DNA of 64,000 nt from Xiphydria camelus (Eukaryota > Arthropoda > Insecta > Hymenoptera > Xiphydriidae): positions 23,185,546 through 23,249,545 of the forward strand of contig OY783199.1 in the NCBI GenBank assembly GCA_963678675.1, given 5' to 3'. This document shows, piece after piece, positions 1 to 12,366 of this stretch (the first letter of the stretch is position 1; each line of letters starts with the position of its first letter). The position numbers and the translations under genes were made by a program. The notes beneath the pieces were generated by a model, which was not told where the DNA came from, ran no database searches, and saw only the letters and a list, made by a program, of their open reading frames with translations.

Positions 1-3000
1 CTTCGTGGATTCCTCCTCGCTGAAAAATAAAAAAACAAAGACCTGAGTTTCGCGGGATTAACTCTACACTAATTTCCCAAGAAACTATATTTCGATAACC
101 TATAACACGTATGTACTTCGGTGTATTTCGAATCGCCCACACGCTCCGCTTTATACTGCGGAGAATGCAGCTGCGAATGATGAAGCGTTTGGCGCGTAAA
201 GAACTCGAAATATCGTAAGCAACGCAGAATTTTCGCTGAATAAAGAATCTCACCTAACGGGTACGCCAGTTTGTGTCAGCTTAACGGCAGTATGATCGCT
301 CTTTTCACTAATGTCGATTCTCACTTCGCTGTAATGGTCCAAGGGCCACTGCTTGCACCGCCAATTCTGCACGATCCTCGATGGCGATAGTTCTAGAAAC
401 TCACCGTGAATGTTACCGCCGAACAATTCGAATTTACCGTTTTTTCTGGCGTCTATTTTCGCGGGACCCTTCGTGAATGCTTGAACCATCTGCGGATAAC
501 AAGAGTTTCCCCATGACGAAGATGCAATAAATTACGAGTCAAATTATAGTTATCCTATATCGATGTGGGTTTATCGCGTTAGACTCGATATACAAGTACG
601 ATCAGGAACAACATTTAATGGTTCTTTCAAATTAATGTTTCATAACGTATAAGAGTCTCTCTGTCGTGCATTCAAACTGAATAAGTTCGAGAAGGAAAAA
701 AAATTTGCGATAGACAGGAAGGCTCTTATGCGTCCACTGGGATGTTTTCACTCGCATTCACGCGTTTCCTAAGTACCCCATTCTTGTATTTTATAATTAT
801 GACGCAACTCTTATTCAACTAACGAACCGTTTGACTTTTTAATATAACAAAACAGAATGTTTTACTGAACTGACTTCTGTAGCTTTCGTAAACTCGCGTC
901 CAGATGATTATAACATTACAATTCCACAGTTGCAGTAAGTTGCTTTTACGACAACTAGTACTGCAACGTTATTATAACTATCCATATTGAAAAAATGTAT
1001 ACAGAGAAGCTTTCAGAAAGAAAATAAAAAAACACACCAACTATAAAATAAAACTGTTACTATTTACTAAGTATGCGTGAATCTGCAATCTAGAAATATT
1101 ATTAGATATTTTATTATTCGTTCTGTTACCGAACTTTACATGATGAATTTCCTTTCGAGTAGTGTTGTACGAAATTATTCGTAGACGCGCAATGTCCTCA
1201 TACAAAAATATAGCCTCTAAACTTGTTTGACATTCTCTTTTTGAATTAGGGTAAAGCACCCAGTTATTGGACACCTTGCAGTTATTGGACAGTCTGATTT
1301 AAATAAATAAAAATAAGATTCCTAGTTTCCACTTTAATAAATATCATCAAAAACCGTACCTGGCTTATTGATTCTTGACTGTCCAATTACTGGATTGAGT
1401 ATTTCCAAGAAATAAGAACATTGTCCAATAACTAAGTTTTTTGACTTTATCCCAGCTTTTTATTGTTGAAAATTATATTCTTTCCAACTTAAAATTATAA
1501 GTTACTAGAATGCAAAGCCAATATATTTTCAATCAAAATAAGCCACCACTCATATCTCTGGGTAGAAAAATATCTTTTTAACACGGTCTCAAATCTTGTA
1601 AAATGCTTAAGTGTCCAATAACTGGGTGGTCAACCCTATTCAAATTCGAAACAAAAGGATGGTTACGGTATTGTGTTCTTTTATAATTCATATCATTACA
1701 GCTAAAAAGACAAAGAAAGTAATGACAGTAATAAATACCTCTACAGTGGTAAAGACGTTGTAAAACTCTTGCGCCCTGCACTGGAACTTTTGGTTCTGTG
1801 TCACAGTGGTAGTCGAGATTTTACAGCCAAGTGATTTTTTATCAGGCGTCGCAATGCTGCTATTTATCTGAATCTGCAACAGTCGATGAAACGTTCGAGT
1901 TAAATAATCATGTCGATAGCGACTAGTAATTTAGCGTATCACGGAAATATAGCGCTGCTGTGTCACCTTAGAATCAAAACCAGATGTTATATTAGAAACG
2001 TTATCCTTGACGCTATCTTTCTTAGGAAGTATCATTCCTTTCGTGAATTCTGCAAATAAAAATATTAACCCATTAACGGCCAAGCATAGAAATATCGACG
2101 TTTTTTATGCAAGTTTTTAATGAAGTTGGTTAATAATATATTAAAAATGATAATTTCTCGAGAAATAAAAATTTATCATTCTCAGAATTCTTAAAAAATA
2201 ATATTGCGTATACGCATCAGCGGCGGAATCCACTAAGCCTTTAATCGAAATAGTTTTACATGTTCTAATATTATTGCATTTATTTAAAATTTTACAGCTT
2301 CATAGAAAATATAAATTATACTCTAAAATTGAATTATTGTCAATAACGTACATTTTTAATGAAAACAATAAATTACCCCGTTTCGTGTATTTGTGCAGTA
2401 TGAGGAACTTTACTGTAACATTATTCTACACTGAGAAAAAATGTAATAGATTTGATTAAATTATCTTTCACGGGCGGAAGAGCGTAGATTTAGTTACATG
2501 AACTAATAATTTGCTAGAATTGAGTATAGCTTGTTTCCGTCGAAGAGTTGTTAATCAGTATTTAATCAAATTTTTTAACTCAAGTAACTAAATCGACAGT
2601 TTAGTCAAATCTAATTTTTTCTCTATACAGTATGTCCCATTGGTAACGCAAGAGTATTTGAATTTCCCTGACTTTTGACTTTGGTAATGCTTGGAACAGT
2701 GATGTAGTTAGAGTTAGCTTCAGAAAAGTGCGCTGCGTTCTTACAAGTGTGGCGATCTACTACCTCGACCGCCCGCCAGACGGCTACTACACCGATCCGC
2801 CGGCTACCACGGCTCCCGCGCATCTCACGCCCTATCTCTTCGACTTCTCACTAGTACTCGGACACGACCAGATTTCTATATATCACCGAGGCTCACCGAC
2901 ACCAGTGGCGGGTAGGCGAGTGGCATCGGCGACGCACACATCATTTAGCTCGCCGCTACACAAGCCGTGTTTCGAGAGCTAAAAGTGTAAAACGTCTGAT

Positions 3001-6000
3001 TTCCCGGGAACTGTCAATTCGGGAGATCGAAGCGTCTAACCTCGAAATTAACTGAATTTGTAAATAATGGTAAATAATGTGTAGAAGTGATGAGAAATAA
3101 TCATACAGGTTTCAAAACACGGCTCGTAAGAACGCAGCGCACTCTTTTGAAGCCAACTCTAACTACAGCACCGTTCCAAGCACTACCAAAGTCAAATGTC
3201 AGGGAAATTCAAATACTTGCGTTACCAATGGGACATACTGTATACCATCTGTCGCACGGAAAACCGATCAGGTGGGGGCCTTCTGAATTTCTTAATGAAT
3301 CAATCGAGCATCGTCCAAGCAGTGCCGAGTTCAAATTCAGACGGCCCCCACCTGATCGGTTTTCCGTGCGACATATGGTAGATAAATAAAAAATTCAATA
3401 ATTTCAGAGTGTCTATCTCAAGATTTTTCAAGACTCCTCTATTATGATTTATTTTTGAAGACTACTACCTACAGAGGGTTACCATTGTCATTAGTAAATA
3501 AGTAAATTAGAAAATTAGTAAATTAAAATTATGAAATTTAATCAAGACGAATTTTTATGCTTTTAATTAAGTTTTCTCGATTTCTTATCCATCAACAAAT
3601 ATTTTGTTTCCTCGTAACTGAAAGTTTTGTTGAGGAACTTTTCGGGATTGTTAGTGGATTCCGCCGTTGATGGGTATACGCAACATTAAATTTATGCTCT
3701 TAAGTACACCACACTACCGATTTTAGCGGCGTCCCCTACTTTCCTTCCCCCACTTTGCTCGCTCACTGATGCATCAACGCTCTCCAACATGAAACGTGCG
3801 TGTACCCCTACCATTCACTAGCCACGCCTCTAAAGGCACATCGGATTTCAGCGGCAGTCTCCCGCGGGTACCGCTAAAATCGGAAGTGCGGTGTATAACT
3901 GGTCAAAAATATTTTCCTTAAGCTCCTATTATTTGGAATATTAAAGCAATATCTTTATTCAACAGAAAATATGATAAACCCGGATAAACAAACGTGCCAA
4001 TCTTGCTGGAGCCAGTGCTGAAGTTTGCAGCTGCGTCCCCTAGTGACAGAAGTATCAGCAGCGACGTGCAGTTTCATGTCTGTACGGCGGCAAGAGGCAA
4101 ATGGGCGGGGCTATTTCAAAAAAGGTAGGGATTTTTCCGGGTATACCTACACCCGGGGACACGGAATCTGTCGCTGGTGACTTTTTTTAAATGTTATTTT
4201 TAAACGTACTAACTAATGAACAATTAATTCTCATGCACTCATTAGCTACGGTGGCGTCTACTCTCATTAATGAAAGCATGAGGATTATTAATCATTGGTT
4301 AGTAAGTTTAAAAATAACATTTTAAAAAAGTCACCAGCGACAGATTCCGTGTCCCCGAGTGTATAAGAAGCTTGACCCAAAACGAAGCATCATTCACTGA
4401 AAACTCTTTGTCCGAGGTACCTTCTCGAATTCTTGCACTTTCTGCACCCAATGTTGGAGCAGTGCTCTTTGTAGCTCGTGCGCCATGTAGCCGCTGCTGA
4501 TACTTTCCATCACTAGTTATAGTATATATAGAGGGTGGACCCCAGGTTAAACGTAATTTTTTTTATATGTGATAGAACAACAACAAAGAAGTAGACTTTC
4601 ATAAGAAAATTTTTTCCAAAAATGTTTCCTAACAAAGATACAGGGTGTCAAAGTTTCGAAAAAAAATGGTTTTCTCATCATAACTTCTCAACTACTTGAT
4701 CGATTTCCATGAAATTTCGCAGGGGGAAGGGGGTACCGGCCCCCAGTGTCTACGCCACTGGAGAATTTTTTAAAATTATTTAATTATTACTTAGAGCTGT
4801 ACGACATTAGCCTGTGTGTGAAATTTCATGGAAATCGATCAAGTAGTTTAGAAGTTATGATGAGAAAACCATTTTTTTTTCGAAACTGACACCCTATATC
4901 TTTGTTAGGAAATATTTTTGAAAAAAATTTTCTCATAAAAATCTATTTTTTGTTGTTGCTCTATCACATATCACAATTATTGGAGTTCAACCTAGCTTTG
5001 GCCTGCTCGCAACCCTATAAATTAAAATAAATATCTCAAAAACGAAGCCATAAATCAAAAATTTGCAAGGGTGATTTTTTCCTCTAAATTAAACGGGGAA
5101 TCCAATAATTAAATTTTCTTTGCAAAATATCCAGTGGCGTCGAAGATTGGGAGGGGGAAAGGGGGGTACCGGCCCCTAGTATCTACGCCACTGGAGAATT
5201 TTTAAAAATTATTTAATTATTGCTTAGAGCTGTTCTACATTAGCCTGTGTGCGAAATTTCATGGGAATCGATCAAGTAGTTTAGAAGTTATGATGAGAAA
5301 ACCATTTTTTTTCGAAACTTTGACACCCTGTATCTTTGTTAGGAAACATTTTTGAAAAAAATTTTCTTATGAGTCTACTTTTTTTTTGTTGTTCTATCAC
5401 ATATAAAAAAAAATTACGTTTAACCTGGTCCACCCTGTATAGTATAGTATAGGAGACGTAGCTGCTGCAAACGTTGCTACAAACGTAACGGCACCGATTG
5501 AAGTAAAAAACAGCAGCTACTGCAGCACAGTGCCGTTACCACGCCGAAATTTTGCCATTAGGGAAGTGATGTGGAAGTAAAATTTGATTGTTACATAAAA
5601 ATAAACAGCAAGTAAGGAGCATTACTTTAAAAATGGGCATTTTTAAAAGTGTGTAAAATCTAGAAGATTTAATCTTGCTTTACGGAAAAAATTAATTTTA
5701 TATCGTTGAACCTTGTATTAAAATACGCTTGAGTATTTTTAGAGAAAAAACTAATTAGGACTAGAAAAAAAAATTGATATCCATAATGTTGCGTTTACGT
5801 ATCAGCGGCGCATAATGGGTTAATACGAGCATTGAGTTTAACTTGTATCGTATTATTATGCGGTCACGGTCGCTGTTAAAATTAGAATAATGAATTAGTG
5901 CTATAATAAGCAACCGTGTCAAAATTAAAAAACTTTTTACAGCTCAAGCGTTTCTTATTATAACATAAACGACGAGCATATCGATAACGAACCTTCTTTC

Positions 6001-8324
6001 AACGATGATACGTATTTTTGCAACCTTTCCCTAATTGCATCCTTCCCCTTAGTATGTAAATAGTGTTTAACTTTCTCACCCTCGTTGGTACTATCTTTCA
6101 AAGTTATTTCAACCTGAAAGAATTATAATAATAATGCTACATACATTCTTCCATTTTCGGACAAAGTTTTTACGATCACTTTTAACCTTTAGAGTCCGGG
6201 GGTGGTCGATAAATCGACCAGAAGTCAGGTCGGGGCCTCCAAATAGGAAACTTATTGATTTTATTTATACATTTCTCGTCTAAAAAAAAGTCGATTTTAA
6301 CTGAAATTTCCCCGAACTTAAAAGGTTAAGTCCTCCTGGAGATATTAGTAGAGAAGACAATGCGAGGATATTTATAGAGATAAAGGAAACGCAGCAAAAG
6401 AAAAACCATCCAATTACTATTATAAGTTGCATTCTAAGATTTGTAATAACCAGTGCTACTTTAATATCGAATAGAAAATCAGCGAGAGCATTTCTTCTAG
6501 TTATACAACTTACATCTACTTCGGAGATATCATTCTCCTCAGACAGGTTTGGAATGTTAATCTTCCCCTCGATTGTTGTACTTGACGTTGTATCGAGCAC
6601 CCACTTGAGAACGATATTCCATTCATAGAAAAAGATCAACTTTCCTTTTCTATTATTAGCTACGGCCTCACCCTCACACTTCTCCACTTCGGGAATTTTA
6701 CATTTGACTGAAAGGGAAACAATGGTATTAGAAGCATATCTAACGATCCTAATTAAAATATATGATAATCTTCAAAATCTAATAGACTGAGACTCACATC
6801 CATCACCTTCGATGATAAAATTTGTGAAGAGTTCTTTTAACTTCTCCTGCGACCAGGCACAAGCGTTCTTTTCAGTCCTAACAAGAAATACATTTTGATT
6901 AGTAAGATTTACAAGGTAGGTATTTTCGTAGAAGCTATTTCTCTTCCATGCCGAGGTATATAATATCATACCAAATCCTTATTCTATAGAAACTTTTACT
7001 GTTTCGCCCATGTATTTGGCGTGAAATTCTACAGAGTTTCTTGATTCTTTAAATATCTATACATACTAAGAATATATCGACCGTCGATAGTATCAAATGC
7101 GCGATAACGCTTATAACGAAACTAATTGAGAGTTATGATTATCGTTATCCTGGAATCTTTGTACAGAATGTGTGTTAAGGGCCTTCCGTCAGTTCTAGAG
7201 ACTTTGAAAATCCGTAGAAGAAACTTCTCGCGCGACATTTGAGAATGACCTCGCTGTTGATAAAATAGTAAAACTCTGAAATATTGGCAACACTGAAGAG
7301 TATATCATTCCTGGATATATTATGGCTATTCAAAACCAAGAAAAAATTGATCATTACGTCTATGCTTAAGATAATACTTATGTTGCCTGTAGTAGTTTAA
7401 AATTAATTTAAGTTATCTATAGGTAATTATCAGGCCAAACCACTTTTAACAACAATCACTTCACGTCTGACGTTTCGGTTCCTCTTCGAACCCTCTTCAG
7501 AGACGTAATGACCCACAGATACTTGAGAGTTCTCTATTTATATCTCTAACAACCGTTATCCCCTCCCTTCCCTACTTATATTACTTTCTTCTTCTCAACC
7601 CCCTAATAATATTTACTAATAAATATTATTTCATTACATCTATGACTGACATGTAGCACTCGCGTGAAAGATCAAAAACAAAATATTCACTAGATGTCAG
7701 AAAAACGGTCCGCTACTGCATCATCTGCGCCCTGAGTGATAATGCTGTGTGATAACAAGATATCGCAGTGCGCAGCAAACCACAGATCGGAAATTACCTT
7801 GTATTCTCCGTAAGTACACGATATTATAGATAATCTAGCTGTAAGTTTTGGTGCCTGTCAAATCAATTTCAAACATCCTCAGTCATGACAGTTATCTGCT
7901 CTAATTTTAATAATCAAATCATAAATTTATAGTCATAATACTTTATGAAAACCTATTTCCAACCTGTAAAAATGTATTCCGAATGGTTTCCAAATTAATT
8001 TGCTGCAAAAAAATCATTAGAAATTAACTGAGAACTTTTCGCGAAATTTTTTTAATACTGCCAACCATAATAATGTTGACAGAGGGCCCTTAAACTCGTT
8101 TAACAATAAAAGAATGCAAATATGTAGCAAAAATGGACTCATTGAAAAATAATTACAGAATGTACTGGAGTAACCATGATACAGAAAGCAGGATATATGA
8201 ATGACTGGTAAAGTAAAAAAAAAAAAGAGAGAAAATCATCGTACCAATGCCAATTGTTGACATTCGTCGCGTCTGGTCTCTCCTCGACGATCCAACGAGG
8301 ATCTCCTTCACCCCATTTGGCCAT
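1..8324 (-). CDS. Aha1: Activator of Hsp90 ATPase, Aha1/AHSA1 (3' end beyond window)
   Basis: Cytosolic co-chaperone that binds the Hsp90 middle domain and stimulates its ATPase. Eight exons on the minus strand fit in phase: 8324-8245, 6877-6798, 6707-6514, 6113-5993, 2049-1967, 1873-1739, 489-254 and 19-1 (continuing left). The start MAKWGEGDPRWIVEER and the NVNNWHW signature match AHSA1 directly. Exon 3 has RKGKLIFFYEW and exon 4 the end of the Aha1_N domain. Exon 5 opens with EFTKGMILP, the inter-domain hinge. Exons 6-8 make the AHSA1/START-like C-terminal domain (QEFYNVFTT, then VQAFTKGPAKI). About 309 residues plus the start of exon 8 are visible against about 338 in human, so only some 25-30 residues lie outside. 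Exon 5 and exon 8 are short and were placed by phase plus family similarity. Introns 1 and 4 are long and full of transposon remnants. A heat-shock element lies about 0.5 kb upstream. Confidence 0.93.
490..1738 (-). other. Aha1 intron 6
   Basis: Intron between Aha1 exons 6 and 7 (donor GTATTT next to 1739, acceptor CAG next to 489). It is AT-rich and holds the 388-bp TA-flanked element at 1249-1636. I see no other gene in it. Confidence 0.7.
1249..1636. mobile_element. Non-autonomous TIR element flanked by TA, subterminal repeats
   Basis: The ends are inverted copies of GGGT..A.CACCCAGTTATTGGACA, immediately flanked by TA on both sides (1247-1248 and 1637-1638). The motif AGTTATTGGACA or its complement recurs about five times (near 1262, 1281, 1381, 1424 and 1612), like subterminal transposase-binding repeats. 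TA flanks point to the Tc1/mariner/pogo superfamily; the organisation resembles the element at 26705-27275. No transposase is present. It sits in Aha1 intron 6. Confidence 0.75.
2628..3240. mobile_element. Fold-back element, CAG termini between TATA copies
   Basis: Arms of about 120 bp (2628-2750 and 3125-3240) are inverted copies. They begin CAGTATGTCCCATTGGTAAC and end with its complement. TATA stands directly outside both ends (2624-2627 and 3241-3244). The spacer is CpG-rich and codes for nothing I recognise. Confidence 0.8.
3245..3378. repeat. Inverted repeat, about 45-bp arms
   Basis: Arms at about 3246-3292 and 3330-3378 share the block TCGCACGGAAAACCGATCAG in opposite orientation. 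It abuts the right end of the preceding fold-back element, so it is either a separate small MITE or part of a composite. Confidence 0.75.
4141..4363. mobile_element. Fold-back MITE, about 220 bp
   Basis: Terminal arms contain GGGGACACGGAATCTGTCGC at the left (about 4156-4175) and its complement at the right (about 4338-4357). The pairing extends inward through TTTAAA-rich arms to a 60-bp centre. No ORF. Confidence 0.8.
4531..5437. mobile_element. Large fold-back element with extra inverted internal copies, TATA flanks
   Basis: The left end GAGGGTGGACC and the right end GGTCCACCCTG are inverted, with TATA on each outer side (4527-4530 and 5438-5441). Long arms (about 4531-4790 and 5150-5437) share GAAGTTATGATGAGAAAACC. 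A further copy of the same arm lies at about 4820-4990, so the unit is a partial three-copy structure, probably a nested or internally duplicated element. Confidence 0.8.
6878..8244 (-). other. Aha1 intron 1
   Basis: A 1.37-kb AT-rich intron between Aha1 exons 1 and 2. The only recognisable item is the Penelope-type hammerhead motif at 7463-7506. No RT or endonuclease coding remains are evident. Confidence 0.6.
7463..7506 (-). ncRNA. Penelope-type hammerhead ribozyme motif (degenerate)
   Basis: Read on the minus strand: stem I strand ACGTCT (7501-7506), core CTGAAGA (7494-7500, fitting CUGANGA), a stem-loop built from GGTTC and GAACC, then GAAAC, a two-base-pair helix III, and the cleavage triplet GTC (7469-7471). 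The other stem I strand AGACGT (7463-7468) pairs perfectly with the first. This is the minimal type I hammerhead with very short helix III described for Penelope-like retroelements. One extra G after the core suggests decay. Confidence 0.6.
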
Positions 8325-8827
8325 GATTGAAGCGACAAGATTTAACTAAGTAATGAACTAAACGACTTAAATACCTGAAAAAAAGCGAACTTTCAGGTCG
8401 ACCGTTCGGTCTCGGCAAAATTCCAATTAAAATTGCTGTCAACGCAAATTTGAGAGGCACATAACCTATAGGCTGCAAAATTTACACGATCGAAATTCAT
8501 TGAAATATTATGGCGAATCAATTGAGACCCGCGTAATCCCGTCAATTTTATTAGAAGCTCGTGATGTAAGATAGTACTTTGTCATGATGGTTTGATCACT
8601 TACGTGATTTCGGAGCAATCCGATGGATATAAAATATAAAACTCGTTCTTCGATCTCGTTTCGATGAGACGATACTGCAGGTTGCCGCGAACGCAAGATA
8701 TACACTTGATAGAATTAATTGTACGGTGCTGAAAATCCACGTGCACGATTAACTCTGCTTTCTCGAATATACTAACTACGAAAAGTCGTGGTCGGGTCCA
8801 ACGAGAAAAGCTCGTTGGTTGAACACT

Positions 8828-8840
8828 TTCTGGAAACTTC
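8828..8840. promoter_or_regulatory. Candidate heat-shock element upstream of Aha1
   Basis: TTCTGGAAACTTC is three alternating inverted pentamers (nTTCnnGAAnnTTCn), a perfect minimal HSF trimer site. It lies about 500 bp upstream of the Aha1 start codon. Aha1 orthologues are known heat-shock-responsive genes, which makes the site plausible. A single such match can also arise by chance. Confidence 0.5.
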
Positions 8841-11800
8841 AAGCACAATTCATACTTGGATCAGATAGAATGTAGTTAGCGTTCCACCTGTTATCGCGTC
8901 AACGACCTCTGGCGAATTAACGTGCAAGTTTCGGATTCTCTCTCCAGCAGATGGCATGAATTTACGGTTCGACTACCAGAAATACCGATACAGCAAAATG
9001 GCCCGTACGAGGTGTTTACCAGCAACCGAAACCATTGCTGGTTATAACATTAGTGTAAGTGTTTGCTAACAGGTAGAGCCACGCTTTGTAATTTCTAATT
9101 TACCGGCCGCCCGTACACCCCGCAGTTATCAATCTTTTCTACCATGCATGGAGGTACATAATTCACTCGGAAAAAACATTCCACTAAAATAAACCTCCCC
9201 TCCAGTCGAACTCAGCACTTATAAATATTGATAAAGCGGAGAATGTTCGGAGGCGAAATGAAAATGGAGAGTACCCTAGCGGATCGATTAAACCGAAATA
9301 AATGGTTTAAATACGGTTGAATTTGAGTTACAGTTAATTCAGTTATTTAATAGTTGATTCAAGGTTTTGAAACTAGAAATATATTGTGATGAGCTGTGAG
9401 TCTTTTCTCAGACAATTGAAACTTCGACTGGAAAATTACGGTTATACTATCGTTGTTTTCTTGTTGATTAATGGTTAAGTTTAGAATTTCATTTCCGTTT
9501 AATTTATGTTGAGTTTTCGCACATTTCAACCGTAATTTGACGGTTTATTTTCGGTCACACCGAATCTGTTAGGGTACTCGATTATATAGAATTTAGGAAA
9601 GGAAGGCACTACTATTATATACTTCCACACGATCCATTTGAAAAAAAAAAGTATATTATAAAGCTTGATGTACGAATTACGTCCTAAAATTCATATGGAC
9701 CAAACTAGAAGGTAAACAACGTCATAAAAATTATTAAAATAACTCAGTGGACCTTTCGTATAATTATGTATTTTCGTTCATATACAACATGTTACAAACA
9801 TTCTTTGCGCAATATTTCAGTAGTGACAAGTAATAAAAAAGTTATATGTATACATATATAAAATATAATAACGTCTGTTAAGGTACTGTACATTATCTTT
9901 AACCATTAATGTTATCCTTATATCCTTATCAACAATAAAGTATAGATATATCAATGTGTTAAATTGCTCGTTCCAACGTGTCATTTTAGCGTTCGCACTT
10001 ATTTACAAACCAAATCGCCCTAAACTTCTACGAGTGATTTGCGAATAGTACATTTGTCGCGGACTTTGTCGGCAGACGAAGAACGCTGCGAAAAGGCTTA
10101 AAAAGGATGTCACTGAAGGCATATTTCGGGTATCGGCGAAGCGCTGATCGTGGACCCTATGCATCCACCTCGTTTCACCGTAAATTCTACACTAACGTTG
10201 CCAGTCAAATATCGAATCGCGGCATTAACAACTCTTCTAATTTAAAATCAACTTACGTATTCGCACAGATCCAAACGTAAATATTAATAATTCCACGCGT
10301 ATAATTTTTCAACGGTCCTTCTCGCGTTAATGCGCCATCTAGCGCGCAAATTCATCATGCTATCGGCTGTATTCGACAGACGCTGGGGTATTTCAGAAGT
10401 CAATTTTTGAGACGCAGATTTCACAAATAATGTCCAATGGTTACTGTGCAATGTATGCTTTGAAAAATCAGATTTCGACGCAGAAAGAAATTCTGTACGT
10501 ATAAAACTATGCAATCAAGAATTCATTAATAACTAGATAATCGCCGTTGAAAACGGTGCCATTGTTAGATTTTTCCTATTAAAAAGAGACTACGTTGCAG
10601 AAATCACCGCTTCATTCACCTTAAAACAGGGTTCGATATTTATTGATCAAAAAATGACTGTATTTAGCTCAATAACGCGAACTATGACTAACACCGAATG
10701 CCGCGTTAGCGATGGGTGAAGCGCCGCGCGCGTTCACCGAATACGGCTAATCTCACTTCGACTTGTAACACATCCCCCTCCCCCTTCTCTCATTTAATCG
10801 GTGACCTTTTCGACTAGCATAGCGTTAACTAGAACGAGCGACAAGAAAATGCCCAATTGAATTCGACTATTAATTTGGCTGTAATGAATAAAATGACAAT
10901 CGAAAAAAAACTCATAAACCGCAACGTCATTATATCATCGTATCGTTACGGTGGACCATGCGCGTCGAGTTCGCCGCTCGATAGGAATATCCAAAGGAAA
11001 TCCTCTCAAGTATATGACGAATCATGATCTTAAGTCGCATACCGAGTGCAAAAGCCAATTGTCTTAAGAATAAATTGTCTTGTAGCCACTCGTCTCTACA
11101 AGATCAGTAGGAACACGATTCTGCTTCCAATGATTGGTACAATCGCGAATGTTGCACGATGGCGGGTCATCACGGATAAAGCGTACAAATTTGTGAGAAG
11201 GCAAATCCCGAATTCCGAAACACCATAGCTCCCATTTTTTTAAATGATATAGCGTTCAAGAGAGCTCTATCTAAAAGGCATTTAATCTACGATGATGCTG
11301 AATTCGAAAAGATAAAACTAATAATTGTCCATTCGAGACCCGTTATTAATAAATCACGTAAAAAGAAACGTGTTTTATGCCATTTTGAAGACGATTTTTA
11401 GCACCGCCGAAATATTCTTATATTCTTTAGATTACCACTACGAAATCGTTTCTACGTACGTAAACCACTACGTAAAAGTTTCAAATTCAAAGAATTAATC
11501 GCTGCCTACATTTTTCCTCCGCTATTCAGCTACTTCTAATTCGTTCCTAACATCTGATTAATTCCTCGAATCTGAAAAGTTCTAGCGAGTCTACACCTAC
11601 AATCCGAAAGCTCGTGGGATGCAATGCTCTGCTGGATCTGAAAATACTTCACCGAGGCGTTAGATTTCTCCGCGATGTTTTATCAGCGATTTCTTATGCA
11701 TAATTTCCTAGCAACAAATTCAAAGGATGAACGATAGGATCGAATGAAATCGTGTCGGAGAATAGAACAAAACGCAACATGAAATCCAGCGATGACCGTT

Positions 11801-11885
11801 ACAACCAAAGACCCTGTGAATCGGGACGATTATCCGATCCGCCAACAACGACTCGTTGCGTGACAAAACCGTTCGACTAGAAAGA

Positions 11886-12152
11886 CTATATGAGGGGTAT
11901 AGATGCAAAACCCGACAAGTCCATTTTTGTGAAATTTGAGTTAGACACGGGAATTTGTTCTTTATAAGTACATGCATAAGGTCGAACATAATTTAGGTGC
12001 AAATTCCACCTTAAACCGTTAATAATATAAGGTAGAAAATACGCTTGCAAATGCAAGGCAATGGCCGTCTGTGCATCAGTTTTTGACATCTCCTGTGAAT
12101 TGCTATAAATGTGACTTGTCGGGTTTTGCATACATAGGTACCCCTTATATAT
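11886..12152. mobile_element. Fold-back MITE, related to the repeat near 61955
   Basis: Inverted ends carry GCAAAACCCGACAAGTC (about 11903) and GACTTGTCGGGTTTTGC (about 12113-12129), with outer GGGGTA/TACCCC. The interior shares GGAATTTGTTC and a 50-bp block (about 11995-12045) with the copy near 61955-62195, where that block is inverted. Non-coding. Confidence 0.75.
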
Positions 12153-12366
12153 TGTTTTACTAACCTACATATACGGCATCGCGAGAGAGTTGCGTCGCAT
12201 CCAAAATCGAATAACGCGATGCAACGCAGCTTCTTCTGGACCTTCCGCCATCCGCGTACCGCCTCACCTTCTTCTCCTCGAACAGACGTTCGTTACAAAA
12301 GCTGAAATAGAAAGCTCCTGACGTGTCTACAGCATCTTCGCTCGAGAACGATGCGCGCGACGCGTC

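Larger units (their letters stand above)
2050..5992 (-). other. Aha1 intron 4, a transposon graveyard
   Basis: A 3.9-kb intron between Aha1 exons 4 and 5. It contains at least four fold-back units, listed separately (2628-3240, 3245-3378, 4141-4363 and 4531-5437). A wider degenerate inverted repeat around GCGGCGGAATCCACTAA lies at about 2205-2245 and 3650-3690, with a third related fragment near 5785-5822. I see no coding sequence. Confidence 0.65.
8325..12366. other. Intergenic: SRF 3' side and Aha1 upstream region
   Basis: Both flanking genes are on the minus strand, so this 4-kb stretch holds the SRF 3' UTR (from 12366 leftward, polyadenylation site not determined) and the Aha1 promoter (rightward from 8325). 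Contents I can support are the heat-shock element at 8828-8840 and the fold-back element at 11886-12152. Short ORFs here show no family signature. Confidence 0.6.
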
